DNA of 64,000 nt from Escarpia spicata (GCA_963995525.1 OZ023206.1:69825319-69889318); one strand, 5' to 3'; shown: positions 36,284 to 48,057, numbered from the stretch's first letter. Translations and numbers: made by a program. The notes: generated from the letters alone by a model not told the origin.

Positions 36284-36717
36284 GTAAAGTATTAATTTCT
36301 ATATTAGCGAAATATAACTAGGTACCTTTCTCTGACATCATCGCAATCACATAAGCTTGGTTCCACATTTAACATACCCTAGACGGGCGGCCAAGCGATG
36401 AATTGTGACTTACGTGGGCATTTTTTGTTACAAGCAGCCAACCTTTTTATATGTTCTCTGTACACATTACTGATTATGGTATGGGTTGTTGGACTTTCTG
36501 ATTTTTGATATTTAGGTCAAAACACGGGTTTTTTTATGAAAAATTTGACATACATTTGATAAAAACCGTATTATGGATCTATAAGACATAATAACAATGT
36601 TCCACATTTTCAAATCAGTTTCATATAGCTCTACATAGGCCACACATTACAGACTCGGAGTTTTTGACGTTCAGATTTGGGATTTGTGGCTAGATATGGG
36701 TCATTTTTGTCCAGAAA
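36284..36717. other. Unassigned, possibly intron
   Basis: If the exon at 36184-36283 is real this would be intron sequence. No other feature is seen. Confidence 0.35.
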
Positions 36718-36962
36718 AATGCCAAATGTTACCAATATGTAATTAAATGTAAAGGCCATATACCGGAATAAAATGTGCCGTGTTCCATAATACAATGAAA
36801 TGTGCACTTTCAAATGATGCTATTTAAAATATGTTTATGAATCGCACACGAGCGTACCTCATCAAGATATCCTCTATGGAAACTGCCAAGTGACACAGCC
36901 GCCAATCTGACCGCCCTGACTAATTGACAGCTGCCTCGCGCGCGACCCGCGTCTTGTAAAAA
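36718..36962. repeat. Dispersed repeat, copy 2
   Basis: This is a direct homologue of 1-290, ending at the same GTCTTGTAAA. It lacks about 50 bases present in the middle of copy 1. Confidence 0.75.
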
Positions 36963-37534
36963 GTCATAAAATGACGACCAGCGGGCTGAAAGCGGTGTCT
37001 CTTCAGTTACCGAGACCGATGCACATGGCGATCAAACATACTTTGGAGGCAATGATGATGACGTTTGAGAGATGATGTTGTTTCTGCTGATGTTAGATCG
37101 CCTGGTGTCGGTGCGGTGCTAAGTATACAGGCCGAGGCATGAACCTGTCCAGAGAGTCCGGCAACCGACGACTGTTGACTTTGTTGTGGTGATGAACGTT
37201 GGTACTCATTTGCATACTGACGCTTCTTTTATGTCATTTTTAAAATTTATTTTGACAAATAACTGTATTTTAAGCCCATCTTGAAATGCGAAATGGACAA
37301 TCAGAAACTATTGTTTTCAAGGTGTACTAAAAATAATATGATCATATTTACTAGGTAATCAAAACATAAACTAATAGGTTGAAATGGCAAACAACGTATT
37401 GCTTATATCTTTATAATATATAAGGTAAATCCATTTTTTTCCAAACTGAAATTAGACAAACTATGCCAGTTATATAAAGCAACGAAGTCATATGTTTTTT
37501 AATAGCAACACTTTTAGTTATATCTAAATAGATT
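36963..37534. other. Unassigned stretch
   Basis: No gene or repeat is recognised. Confidence 0.5.
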
Positions 37535-38703
37535 TAACAAGATTTAACAAGATTGCCACCCAGAGAATTAACTCTAGGTAGCAGGTGGACAAGGAAGCCC
37601 TTGGCTTTTCGAGAGTCCGACCTTTTTATCTATGTGTATCCCGCCCGTCTGAGGTATGTGTCGATTTTATTTTTAAACATATTCACGCTACTAGCACCCA
37701 CACAATCAGCAGGTAATCTGTTCCATTAATTTACAGTCCTTTGTGAAAATGAAAACTTTCTTATATCCAATCTACTCTGCTCCTTTGCTAATGCAAGATC
37801 ATGTCCTCTAGTCCTTCTATCTTTCTTAACTGAGAAAAACATATTTCTATCAATATTTTCATAACCCTTCAATATTTTAAACACTTCTATCTGATCTCCT
37901 CTCAATCTCCTGGTCTCTAGTGTTGTTAAACCGCATTTGTTTAGGCGTATTTCATAACTAAGATCCCTCAGATTTTGTATCATTTTAGTTGCTCTCCTCT
38001 GCACTCTTTCTAGCATATATATGTCCTTCCTGCGATATGGCCTCCACGCTTGAATACAATATTCTAAATGAGGCCTAACTATTGTTTTGTACAGCGGTAT
38101 TATTAGCTCTTTTTCCTTATACGTTATGTTTCGCCTAATTAATCCAAGGATTTGATTTCCTTTTGAAGCTGCAATTCCGCACTGCTCTGAAATCTTCATA
38201 TCAGCACTAACGGTTAACCCTAAATCCTTTTCTTTAACAGTAGTACTTAGTACAGTACCACCCATTGTATATTCTACCTCTTCGTTCCCATGTCCTATGT
38301 GGAGGCATTTACATTTCCCAAAATTGAACATAATTTGCCATTTTTCAGACCATTTCATCAACCTGTCAAGATCATCTTGTAAATGCTGTCTATCTCCATC
38401 ACTTTTAATCCTTCTAAACACTTTTGTATCATCCGCAAATTTCAACACCTTGCTTGTTATTTCATCATCCAAATCGTTGATGTATATTAAGAATAATATA
38501 GGACCTAATACTGATCCCTGTGGTACCCCACTCAATACCGATTTCCAGTTTGAAGCCTCCCCATCAACTACTACACGTTGTCTTCTGTCAATCAGCCATT
38601 GTTCTATCCAGTTTATTATACCATTTCCTATGCCATGGGCCTTTAGTTTAAGCAGTAATCTTTGATGTGGTACTTTGTCAAAAGCTTTTTGAAAATCTAA
38701 GTA
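37535..38703 (-). mobile_element. CR1-like LINE, copy D (5'-truncated)
   Basis: Only the C-terminal half of ORF2 and the 3' end are present, as expected for 5'-truncated insertion. The 3' tail on the plus strand reads GATTTAACAA twice (37534-37553) before GATTGCCACCC. Short 10-bp tail repeats are a CR1-type hallmark. The body is close to copy E. Confidence 0.92.
37630..38703 (-). pseudogene. LINE copy D reverse transcriptase C-terminal half
   Basis: The minus-strand frame is open from motif A (YLDFQKAFDKVPHQR) through SGVPQGSVLGPILF, KVLKFADDTKVF, KDLGLTVSADMKISEQCGIA, RPHLEYCIQAWRPYRRKDIY and RRLRGDQIEVFKILKGYENI to FSQRTVN. There a TAA replaces the Glu codon that copy E has (TVNEWNRLPADC). 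The frame then continues NRLPADC to the native end near 37640. It is the best-preserved reverse transcriptase in the window but lacks the N-terminal half and endonuclease. Confidence 0.88.
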
Positions 38704-38977
38704 TAATAGTTTGCACACACAAAGTTATCTGTCCTGCACTTGTCTTTATGCAATAACAATATCAGTCAGATGTTCAGCATGACCCTTAGCCTCTGTATGG
38801 CTTTTATGGTACATATTATCTTCCACTCACAAAATTGTACACCTTGAAAACCCTGGCATCCAGTGTTGGGTATGGCTTCAAATTATATTATAAACTTTGC
38901 ATGAGCTAATAACTTCAACATTTGTTTATACTAATATGTTAACAAACGACAATATTGACAATATAAATAATATCATT
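38704..38977. other. Unassigned stretch
   Basis: Nothing is recognised between LINE copy D and the palindrome. Confidence 0.5.
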
Positions 38978-39129
38978 ACACTGTACTATTTATTACATTC
39001 ATTACTCCCACTTTATAAAACAAAGTTACAAAAAAAGTATTTACAGTTTGAGGCAATGGCATAGCCATAGAGCATGGCTGTAGTGACAGGCTAATTTTAT
39101 GGCCCCGAGATAAATTTTTGTCATATAAT

Positions 39130-39530
39130 TGTGAATGTACACGTTGTGTCTGTGTGGCTTAATGGGGTGGTATTTTATTAATTATCCATCTAAACCAAAA
39201 TGTTTTGAAGAAACGTTTTGTACGAATTGCTCGGCAGCTGGTTGTGAAATTTTATCGCCAAGCAGTAGCGGAATGCGAATGGTCCCCGTCGTCGAAAAGG
39301 TGCCACCAAGACATAAACGTTGTAACATTGTGCCGTAGTGTTTGTCTCCCATTAGATTTGACAAATATTCAGTAAACAGTGGAGTTTAAGGCATAACACG
39401 GAATCTTTCGCTAATTTCTTGTTGCACCAATTCTTCAAATGGATTGATTACATCTCGCAAGCGACTCGGATGCTGATATCGAGCTATGTTTTTTCTCTCG
39501 AAAACATCGAAGTTGGACAACGAATTCGAC
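39130..39530 (-). pseudogene. Harbinger-like transposase fragment, left copy
   Basis: The minus strand reads SNLMGDKHYGTMLQRLCLGG, TGTIRIPLLLGDKISQPAAE and FVQNVSSK. This matches the helix-turn-helix-containing N-terminal part of HARBI1-like transposases (LxxLxFxATGT, then GDxxxxSQxxxxRxVxxVS). The DDE core is absent. Stops break the frame. Confidence 0.6.
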
Positions 39531-40099
39531 TAATTTCTACTTGCGCTGCCTTCTTTGTTTGTTTGAGTACGGCGTTGTCGCCTTAGGCTAAGGCTTTTGA
39601 GCAAGGACAATCAAAATGTCCATGGCATAGGCTTAGCATACTCAGAATTTAGACATTTCGTGCTCAAGTCTGAGTACGATTTCGTGCTCAGAAAGTTGTA
39701 TAACCTCCGTGAGTATGAGAATGAGCGAGGCTTGGGTGTGAAATTCTGAGCACTGAGCACTGCCAATGAGTACGGCATTATAACATCGGGGCCCGAGGTT
39801 ATAAAGCCGTACTCGGTGCTCGGTGCTCAGAAGTCCATGCTCAAGCCTCGCTTTCACACCATGCTCATACTCACGGCAGTTATAATAACACTTTCTGAGC
39901 ACGTAATCGTACTCAGACTTGAGCATGAAACGTCTAAATTCTGAGTATGCTACGGACCTTGCTCAACGCCGTACTCAGTCTCAAACAAACAAAGATGGCA
40001 GCTCACGTAGAAATTAGTCGAATTCGTTGTCCAAGTTCGATGTTTACGAGAAGACAGCAGCTGGATAACAGCGTCCGAGTCACTTCCGAGATGTAATCA

Positions 40100-40450
40100 A
40101 TCCATTTGAAGAAGTGGTTCCACGCGAAATTAGCGAAATATTCCGTTTTAGGCTTCAAACTGCACTGTTTACTGAACATTTGTCAAATCTAGCGGGAAAC
40201 AAACACTACGACACAATGTTACAAAGTTTATGTTTTGGTGCACCTTTTTGGACGACGGGAACCGTTCGTTTATCGCTACTGCTTGGCGATACAATTTCAC
40301 AGTCAGCTGCCGAGCGATTCGTACAGAACGTTTCATCAAAACAGTTTCGTTTAGCTGGACGATTAATAAAGTACCACCCGAACATTAAGCCACACCAATA
40401 CAACATGTGTACATTCACAATAAGACAAAATAAAATCTCGGGGCCATAAA
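40100..40450 (+). pseudogene. Harbinger-like transposase fragment, right copy
   Basis: This is the inverted homologue of 39130-39530. It reads ISEIFRFRLQTALFTEHLSN, LQSLCFGAPFWTTGTVRLSL, LLGDTISQSAAERFVQNVSS and LIKYHPN. FRFRxxT and GDxISQSxxxRxVxxVS fit HARBI1-like proteins before their DDE domain, which is missing. It is slightly better preserved than the left copy. Confidence 0.6.
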
Positions 40451-40570
40451 ATTAACCCGCCAATACTGCCATGTTATATGCCATTGCCTCAAACTGGAAA
40501 TACTATTATATGTAACCTTTTGTTTTCTACATTGGGAGTAATGGAATGTAATAAATAGTACAGATTACAC

Positions 40571-40798
40571 CAAACACATCGCTGTTTTTGTTTATATGAA
40601 TATATTAATGTGTGTACTTATACACGCATTTGTGCATGTAAGTATGTACAATGTGTATGTATATCTCTGTGTATGTATGTATGTTATTTACCCTAAATGT
40701 CAAAGTAAAACATTACTGAAAGTGATATAATATATATATTTATATATATATATATATTCAATAACAAAATGTTTTTTTTATGTATTTATTCATGAATG
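40571..40798. other. Unassigned stretch with TA run
   Basis: GTATGTATGTA and TATATATAT runs occur. No gene is seen. Confidence 0.5.
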
Positions 40799-41054
<256 letters not shown>

Positions 41055-41124
41055 ATTTCCGCGAGTGTGCGTGGCTATTCTATATTGTTTTTACATTTTT
41101 ATTTCCTCGCCCAAGCCAACAATA

Positions 41125-41252
41125 ATCACTTGTCACTTCTTGACACTGAAACACTTGCCACATTTTAAGGTCCGTGCACGGCAGGCCAGCTAATCACTCG
41201 TCACTTCTTGACCCAGGAACACGTACAAACATCCGTGCCCGGCAGGCCAGCT
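41125..41252. repeat. Tandem duplication of about 65 bp
   Basis: Two adjacent copies (41125-41192 and 41193-41252) share AATCACTYGTCACTTCTTGAC and CGGCAGGCCAGCT. They duplicate the end of the Cys-rich tail of the pseudogene at 41200-43860. Confidence 0.75.
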
Positions 41253-41481
41253 TTAGAGCACGTGGAGTGCGCTGCACAAGGCTTTCCGCTTTTGCATTGA
41301 CACCGCGAAAACTCCCGGCACGCCTTGCTATCTCCAGGAAGCGTTGACCAAAGAGGAGACAACCTCCTATCCTCGAACGTCCATCTAAAATCCTTCATCC
41401 GGCCGAGCCACCAAGCTCAAAGAACATATGTTTGCGTGGTAGATGCAGGGCCTGACGTGTTGCAGCGATGCATCATCTGTT

Positions 41482-43230
41482 TAACAAGATTGCCACCCAG
41501 AGAATTAAATCTAGGTAGCAGGTGGACAAGGAAGCCCTTGGCTTATCGAGAGTCCGACCTTTTTATCTATGTGTATCCCGCCCGTCTGAGGTATGTGTCG
41601 ATTTTATTTTAAAACATATTCACGCTACTAGCACCCACACAATCAGCAGGTAATCTGTTCCATTCATTTACAGTCCTTTGTGAAAATGAAAACTTTCTTA
41701 TATCCAATCTACTCTGCTCCTTTGCTAATGCAAGATCATGTCCTCTAGTCCTTCTATCTTTCTTAACTGAGAAAAACATATTTCTATCAATATTTTCATA
41801 CCCCTTCAATATTTTAAACACTTCTATCTGATCTCCTCTCAATCTCCTGGTCTCTAGTGTTGTTAAACCGCCTTTTTTAGGCGTATTTCATAACTAAGAT
41901 CCCTCAGATTTGGTATCATTTTAGTTGCTCTCCTCTGCACTCTTTCTAGCATATCTACGTCCTTCCTGCGATATGGCCTCCACGCTTGAATACAATATTC
42001 TAAATGAGGCCTAACTATTGTTTTGTACACCGGTATTATTAGCTCTTTTTCCTTATACGTTATGTTTCGCCTAATTAATCCAAGGATTTGATTTCCCTTT
42101 GAAGCTGCAATTCCGCCCTGCTCTGAAATCTTCATATCAGCTCTAACGGTTAACCCTAAGTCCTTTTCTTTTACAGTAGTACTTAGTACAGTACCCCCCC
42201 CCCCCCCATTGTATATTCTACCTCTTCGTTCCCATGTCCTATGTGGAGGCATTTACATTTCCCAAAATTGAACATCATTTGCCACTTTTCAGACCATTTG
42301 ATCAACCTGTCAAGATCATCTTGTAAATGCTGTCTATCTCCATCACTTTTAATCCTTCTAAACACTTTTGTATCATCCGCAAATTTCAACACCTTGCTTG
42401 TTATTTCATCATCCAAATCGTTGATGTATATTAAGAATAATATAGGACCTAATACTGATCCCTGTGGTACCCCACTCATACCGATTTCCAGTTTGAAGCC
42501 TCCCCATCAACTACTACACGTTGTCTTCTGTCAATCAGCCATTGTTCTATCCAGTTTATTATACCATTTCCTATGCCATGGGCCTTTAGTTTAAGCAGAA
42601 ATCTTTGATGTGGTACTTTGTCAAAAGCTTTTAGAAAATCTAAGTAGACGATATCTACTGGTGATCCCTCATCTACCCACTTAGTGATGTCTTCCAAAAA
42701 ACATAACATATTTGTTAAGCATGACCTCGCTTTAAAAAAACCATATTGAGATGGGTTTATCAAGTTTTGATTAACAAGAAAATCCACCATGTGATCTTTA
42801 ATTAGTCTTTCTAATAATTTACAAATCACTGATGTTAAACTCATTGGTCTATAGTTCTCTGACTTGTTTCTCGAACCTTTTTTGAATAACGGTATAATGC
42901 TTCTTTCCATTCTAAAGGAACCACTCCCTCTTCTAATGACAAGTTGAAAACTGTTGCAAGTGGTATGCTAATTTGTTCTACAATTTCCAATAGTAGTTTG
43001 GGTGGAATACCATCCACTCCAGGTGATTTATTTTCCTCCATAGCCCTTATTTTCTTAGCTACCATTTCCGGGGTTACAATTAATTGTCCTAAATAGTCTG
43101 AATCTGCCCCCTTGAACTTAGCCTCTGGTATTGGCAGTGAACTAATATCTTCCCTGGTAAACACTGAACTAAAGTACTCATTCAGGTCTTCTGCCATTAT
43201 GAATCCCTCTGATATTATATTTCCAGCACT
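41482..43230 (-). mobile_element. CR1-like LINE, copy E, inside the HEEADTR-family gene
   Basis: This 5'-truncated copy starts in the linker before the reverse transcriptase (DSAGNIISEGF) and runs to the 3' end. The plus-strand direct repeat ATCTGTT lies at 41475-41481 and 43231-43237 and is a clear 7-bp target duplication. The interrupted gene reads through when one copy is removed. Confidence 0.92.
41600..43230 (-). pseudogene. LINE copy E reverse transcriptase, broken
   Basis: Almost the whole reverse transcriptase is present: EAKFKGADSDYLGQLIVTPE, NKSPGVDGIPPKLL, KKGSRNKSENYRPMSLTSVI, YLDFLKAFDKVPHQR (motif A), SGVPQGSVLGPILF (motif B) and VLKFADDTKVF (motif C). The thumb and C-terminus match copy D. 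Frames break at about 42900 (deletion), 42478, 42194-42208 and 41870. The 42194-42208 break is a run of C bases replacing the codons of GGTVLS, best explained by slippage. The C-terminal NEWNRLPADC is intact here. Confidence 0.88.
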
Positions 43231-43860
43231 ATCTGTTGGTCGCAGACGATCGAAGGCGCAGTTTTTCTTCGTGAAAAGTTCTCGTTTTGCCTCGTTAACA
43301 GACTTTTCTGCACTTGACTTGTCATACATTGTGATGTCGAACTTCTCCATCAACTTAAATTATGGACTAGGCACGTCTAACTTGGCAAACGGTGACCTCG
43401 CTATGGTGCAAATGCTTCTATCACACCAGGAACTTCAGACCAAGCCTTCCAAGCCGACCTTTCCCAACGCCACGGAACGCTGAAACTACATCACAGCCCA
43501 TCATGGCATGGGACATCAGGAGTCCCTTAGCCTTCCGCTCTCCAAATAGGTTGTCAGAAACAGTGTTGACGTATATGTTTCTGAAGTTTCTCCCTGTTCC
43601 GAATGCCACCCGCTGGAAGTTACCGACGGTCGTTGTTAAACAGAAGAACAATCCAACGAAGATGACGAAAACATCCAGTCTAAAATGCGCACAACGACTG
43701 TCTTCGCCCCTTGCCGAAGAGCGTGTACTGAGTGGTACACTACACGCGTATCTGCCTCCTCGTGGGAACACAGTTCATCCCATGAGTAGCTACACTGTCA
43801 CCAGTTGTCACGCACACCACCTTGTCTTCTGATCATTGCTCCGTCTGGATTGCTTCTCCA

Positions 43861-44114
43861 AGAAACTTGAAAAAATTGTCTTTGTTTTTTTAGTTCCGCA
43901 GGAACTCTGGCCATTTCTTTGGAACCTTGGCTTTTTTGTAACTCGCACTCTTCCACCGTGTCCGCTACATAGTTTCAAGGACATTTACAATTTTATTTTC
44001 CTTACTCTTTAAGTTACATGACGCTTAAACTTTGCTCTAAATTGATTTTCAAATGTAACAAATGTGCTCTTCGCGTAGCCGTAAAGTGCGTGTGTGCGTG
44101 TGCGCGCGTGTGTC

Positions 44115-44204
<90 letters not shown>

Positions 44205-44364
44205 GATCGCTGATCCAAATTGTAATAATATGATTTAATATATGCAGAAATTACCCGTGCTAAAAATAAATACATGCCAAGCAAATTAGTAAAACTTAAT
44301 AAATACAAACATAAGAAATCGACTTGGATTATTCAGGGTGTGTTAATCCTTAATCATATATCGA
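43861..44364. other. Unassigned stretch with (GT)n array
   Basis: It contains a GT array at 44090-44202. No gene is recognised around it. Confidence 0.5.
44090..44202. repeat. (GT)n microsatellite
   Basis: About 85 bases of pure GT are preceded by GTGCGTGTGCGCGCG. Confidence 0.97.
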
Positions 44365-45705
44365 GACAGACAGACAGTATTTATTTTGACCATCATAAGT
44401 ACATAAACTACAATATAACATTCATTGTAAGGTCAGGGAGGCTCCCATTAAGACAATTATATGCCGCTATCATGGGAGCCACCCCACTCATGTAACATAT
44501 TTATATGATTATCACGTGATCAACTATATATGCATATATATATATATGTGTGTAAACATAGTATGTTTAGTATAGTATATTATAGTATAGTATAATACAT
44601 AAATTAGTTTAAACAAATGCAAAGTCATGTCTAGTTTAAGAATGACAGATGTAACAGTTAGAAATATGACAACATGATTCATAGTTCTTGATAAAGTAAT
44701 TTTTTGTATAAGTGGAAAAACCATATAAACTATGTGTATATATTTTATCAAGGATGATGCTTGGAGTATTGTTAACAGTTTGTATAATGTTGTGTCTGAT
44801 GTACTTTTTTGCATATTGATGATTAACTCTGGGAATAAATAAGTTGTTTTTACCACGTGTGTTGTATTGGTGAATTGCAAAGTTATATGTGTATGGAATA
44901 CGACTGAAATATTCTGGTATAACAGTGTTGATCAATTTGTAATAAAATTTGAGCTGTTGGAGTCTATAGATGTCATCCAGCTTAAGAAATTTACATTCTT
45001 TGAAGATGGGATCTGTGTGAGAATTGTATTTACTTGAAGTAACTATTCGCACTGCTTTCTTTTGAAGTTTAAAGATGCGATGGGCTTGATGACCCCACAC
45101 CAATATGCCATAATTAATCTTGGGAAGAATGAGCGAATTATACATTATAGATAATATAGTCTTAGGTAATACATGCTTAAGTTTATTTAAAATGCCTATT
45201 ATTTTATTCGCTGTTTTGTTTATATGGCTGTCCCAATTTAGGTGTTGGTTTATGGTGATACCTAAAAAATTAAAATCATGTACACATTCAATACTTGTCC
45301 CATCAATTTCTATTTTAGGAAATTTGATTTCTTTTTGGGGCATGTGAAATACCATGAATTTTGTTTTTTTAATGTTAAGAGAAAGTTTGTTTGCCTTTAG
45401 CCACTTGCATATATTTTCTAATTCTTTATTTATATTTTGATTTTGGACTTGGCCATCCGGAGATTGGAATGTATTCAATGTACTAAAAAGAGTGGTGTCG
45501 TCTGCATACATTATGAATTTAAAATGATCACTTGAAAATGTTATGTCATTAATATATATGATAAATAGAAGGGGGTCCTAAAATAGACCCTTGTGGGACA
45601 CCAGTGTTTATGACAGCTTCTTCCGACTTGTAAGCGCCAATTTCAACATATTGCTTACGATTGTGTAAGTAGTTTTTACATAGATCTAGTGCTGCACCAT
45701 TGTAA
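44365..45705 (-). mobile_element. Jockey-like LINE, 5'-truncated, with short tandem tail
   Basis: The minus strand carries the second half of a reverse transcriptase and a 3' UTR. The 3' tail reads AAAATAAATACTGTCTGTCTGTC on the minus strand in short TGTC repeats (44365-44377). A short inverted repeat GGCTCCCAT/ATGGGAGCC lies at about 44441-44483. The element faces a related LINE on the plus strand, with only about 10 bases between their 5' ends. Confidence 0.82.
44636..45705 (-). pseudogene. Jockey-like LINE reverse transcriptase C-terminal half
   Basis: The minus strand starts at NYLHNRKQYVEIGAYKSEEA, then TGVPQGSILGP (motif B). One extra C in a run at about 45578 shifts the frame. From 45511 the frame is open for 291 residues: MYADDTTLFSTLN (motif C), WLKANKLSLNIKKTKFMVFH, DFNFLGITINQHLNWDSHIN, LILPKINYGILVWGHQAHRI, and a C-terminus ending SNCYICHS. 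Only the motif A half and the endonuclease are missing, so this is a relatively young copy. Confidence 0.85.
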
Positions 45706-45715
45706 AAATGCAAAA

Positions 45716-47380
45716 TGTATAAACAGTTAAAATTAACAAATCTCTGTTCAGCAAATTATGAAACTATTAAAATTTATTTAAAAACCTATAACGCGATATA
45801 AAAAAAACATTCGGGTAGCTAAACAAATGTATTTTGAATCTCATTTCTCTCTTTTTGGAAATTATATACGAAATACCTGGAAAACTATAAATGAACGTAT
45901 CTCTTGTTGTGGTTTCGATGGTGTTTCTTCAAAAGTGTAAAGAATAATTGAACCTGCAATAATAAAGTCAATGACTATGTTAATAAATCAGGTGCTAAAT
46001 ACTGGGATTTTTCCAGATAAACTTAAAATTGACACAGTAATACCAATATTTAAAAAAAGAATATTCCACGTTATTAAAAAATTATAGGCCTATTTCTCTA
46101 CTCCCGACAATATCAAAAGTACTAGAGAAAATTATCTTTACTCAGTTATCGTCGTACTTTAATCAAGCTCAACTTCTGTACCTAAACACTCCACTGAGTA
46201 TGCAGCGCTTGAATTGGTAGACATAATTAAAAATCACATGGGTAATAATGCGATGCCAATTAATCTATTTCTCGATCTATCGAAGGCTTTATATAAATTA
46301 TGATACTACGACCTGAATGGTTCAACTCTACTTTTCTTTGAAAATTATTTAAATAACCGAAGACAGTATGTTGAAATTGAATAAATGCAATCAGAAATAC
46401 TACCGATACAAATCGGAGTTCCACAATGCTCAAATTTAGGATCTTTATTTGTTTACTATTTACATAAATGATTTCCCACAAGTTAGTAATATATTTAACT
46501 TCATAATGTATGCTGATGACACAACACTTTCCAGCACACTAAAGCACTTTAATGATAGCACACACCATAAAAACAAAAGTATAGCATATCCAATAAACAA
46601 TGAACTCTGTAAAATTATTGAATGGCTAAACATTAATACTTTATCACTAAACAAAGACAATTCTAAATATATAATACCCAACAAAGAGACGCAAATTCCT
46701 ACTCTTAAAATAGATAATATCAATATTGAACGAGTGGATGAATTTCATTTTCTAGGCTTAACTCTGGAAACAAATCTAACATGGAAAAACATTTAGAAAA
46801 AATTGCAAATATTAAACAAATTAAAGCATGTACTACCGTTACAAATAAAAACATTGAATACAATTCTTTAATATTATCAAATCTTAATTATTGTATTTTG
46901 GCTTGGGGATACAAAGGCAGTCCAATAATGAGAATTCAAAAAGGGCAGTTCTAATAATAACATTGAACAGGTATAATTCACATACTGAACCCCTTTTTAA
47001 AAAACTTGAAATACTGAAAATAGAAGATCAGTTAAAGTTACAAGAACTGGAATTTTACTATAAATATAATTATGGTAATTTTCCAGTTTATTTATTAAAC
47101 TGGAGAATTATCCAAAATTATAAAATACACAGTCATAATACTCGCAATGTTACAAATGTACACATATCTAGGACAAGACATGAATTTACAAAAAATTTGC
47201 TTAAAATACAATTTACCTCACGTTATAAATGATACTCCAGAATTAGTTATAGAAAATTGTTTTACTCACAGCTTATCTGGGTTTGCGTACTATTTAAAAA
47301 ATTATCTATTACAAAAATATGAAAACGCATGTACACAATCAAATTGTTACATATGTCAGTTTAATCTCCAAAACTAATAA
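45716..47380 (+). pseudogene. Jockey-like LINE reverse transcriptase, older copy
   Basis: This is the same family as the minus-strand LINE at 44.4-45.7 kb but much more decayed. Pieces in order are VAKQMYFESHFSLFGNYIRN, NYRPISLLPTISKVLEKIIF (about 46080), MYADDTTLSSTLKHFN (46508, motif C), IEWLNINTLSLNKDNSKYII, VDEFHFLGLTLETNLTW, YNSHTEPLFKKLEILKIEDQ and the tail QSNCYICQFNLQN. Motifs A and B are barely readable. More than ten stops or frameshifts are present. The 3' end is unclear; a TATAC repeat at 47835-47865 may be its tail. Confidence 0.82.
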
Positions 47381-47886
47381 AATACACATGTATATGGATA
47401 GATGCATAGATATTATATATATATATATGCGTATTTAGGAATCTTCACTCAAATATTTCTACTTATACTACAAAAAGTATACCACTACATACACTTCAGA
47501 TACAGCTGCATGTATAAAGAGATATACACCGTATTACAAAAATATACACACATATATATATATATATAATAGATTCATATGTTAGTGACTCCTGTCTTAA
47601 CAGGAGTCACTGACCCCATTTCACTGTTCTTTCTTTTATTACATTGTTTTTAATTAGTTATAATTAAGTTTTGTTTACTAATAGTTGAAGAACACGATAT
47701 TGTGAATATAATTGTACTCTTCGGGGTCAAAATAGTTCTTGTTCTTGTAGTGTATAACTTATTTCCCCAGCTTTTGATGGTTGTGAATTATACTGATTGG
47801 TGATTCTTAGTATTTGTTTTTATCGTACTCTTTTCTATACTATACTATACTATACTATACCATGAGTATTTACCTATAGATCGATG
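47381..47886. other. Unassigned stretch, possibly LINE 3' UTR
   Basis: TA runs lie at about 47411 and 47547. GAGTCACTGA/GTCAGTGACTC-like inverted sequence near 47585-47612 (AGTGACTCCTG..CAGGAGTCACT) forms a short hairpin. A CTATACTATACTATAC run lies at 47835-47865. Confidence 0.5.
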
Positions 47887-47892
47887 GTGTGT

Positions 47893-48057
47893 GTCAGTGA
47901 TGTCAGTGTGGTCAGTGTGGTCAGTGTGGTCAGTGTGGTCAGTGTGGTCAGTGTGGTCAGTGTGGTCAGTGTGGTCAGTGTGGTCAGTGTGGTCAGTGTG
48001 GTCTGTGCGGTCAGTGTGGTCAGTGTGGTCAGTGTGGTCTGTGCGGTCAGTGTTCTC
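47893..48057. repeat. 9-bp minisatellite (GTCAGTGTG)n
   Basis: About 18 units of GTCAGTGTG occur, a few changed to GTCTGTGCG in a repeating pattern. Val-Ser-Val frames are artefacts. It lies at the 3' end of the LINE fragment at 48190-48745, so it may have grown from that element's tail. Confidence 0.95.

Larger units (their letters stand above)
38978..40570. mobile_element. Large palindrome: two head-to-head Harbinger-like copies
   Basis: The left half (38978-39790) and right half (39790-40570) are imperfect inverted copies of about 790 bases. They share, for example, CAGTTTGAGGCAATGGC near the outer ends, TTTTATGGCCCCGAGAT, and the transposase piece. The centre (39788-39795) is GGGGCCCG, where both copies start GGGCCC..GTTATAA..GCCGTACTC. 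The two elements therefore abut at their 5' tips. Each carries one broken HARBI1-like fragment. No outer TIR or TWA target duplication was found. Confidence 0.8.
41200..43860 (-). pseudogene. Broken gene of the HEEADTR/NDTD family, locus 2, split by LINE copy E
   Basis: Minus strand, first part (43860-43238): CVTTGDSVATHG, then HEEADTRVVYHSVHALRQGA (about 43770), VVVRILD, a frameshift, then RVAFGTGRNFRNIY and GLLMSHAMMGCDVVSAFRGV (43771-43421), and KRELFTKKNCAFDRLRPT. Second part (41481-41200), after the LINE: DDASLQHV, LSPLWSTLPGDSKACREFSR, then CQCKSGKPCAAHSTCSKAGL and DVCTCSW, a tesmin-like CXC tail. With one target copy removed the two parts join in frame at RPT-DDA. HEEADTR and the downstream acidic strand fit a PIN/XPG-like nuclease fold (inference). 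The frameshift and the LINE inactivate it. Confidence 0.75.

Noticed and set aside
43392..43832. Plus-strand 146-residue frame
   Set aside because: It is antisense to the HEEADTR-family pseudogene, whose motifs read on the minus strand.
44365..47380. Single LINE insertion with twin-priming inversion
   Set aside because: Both halves contain the same reverse transcriptase region and differ strongly in age.
47893..48057. CRISPR array
   Set aside because: No unique spacers; contiguous 9-bp units in a eukaryotic genome.
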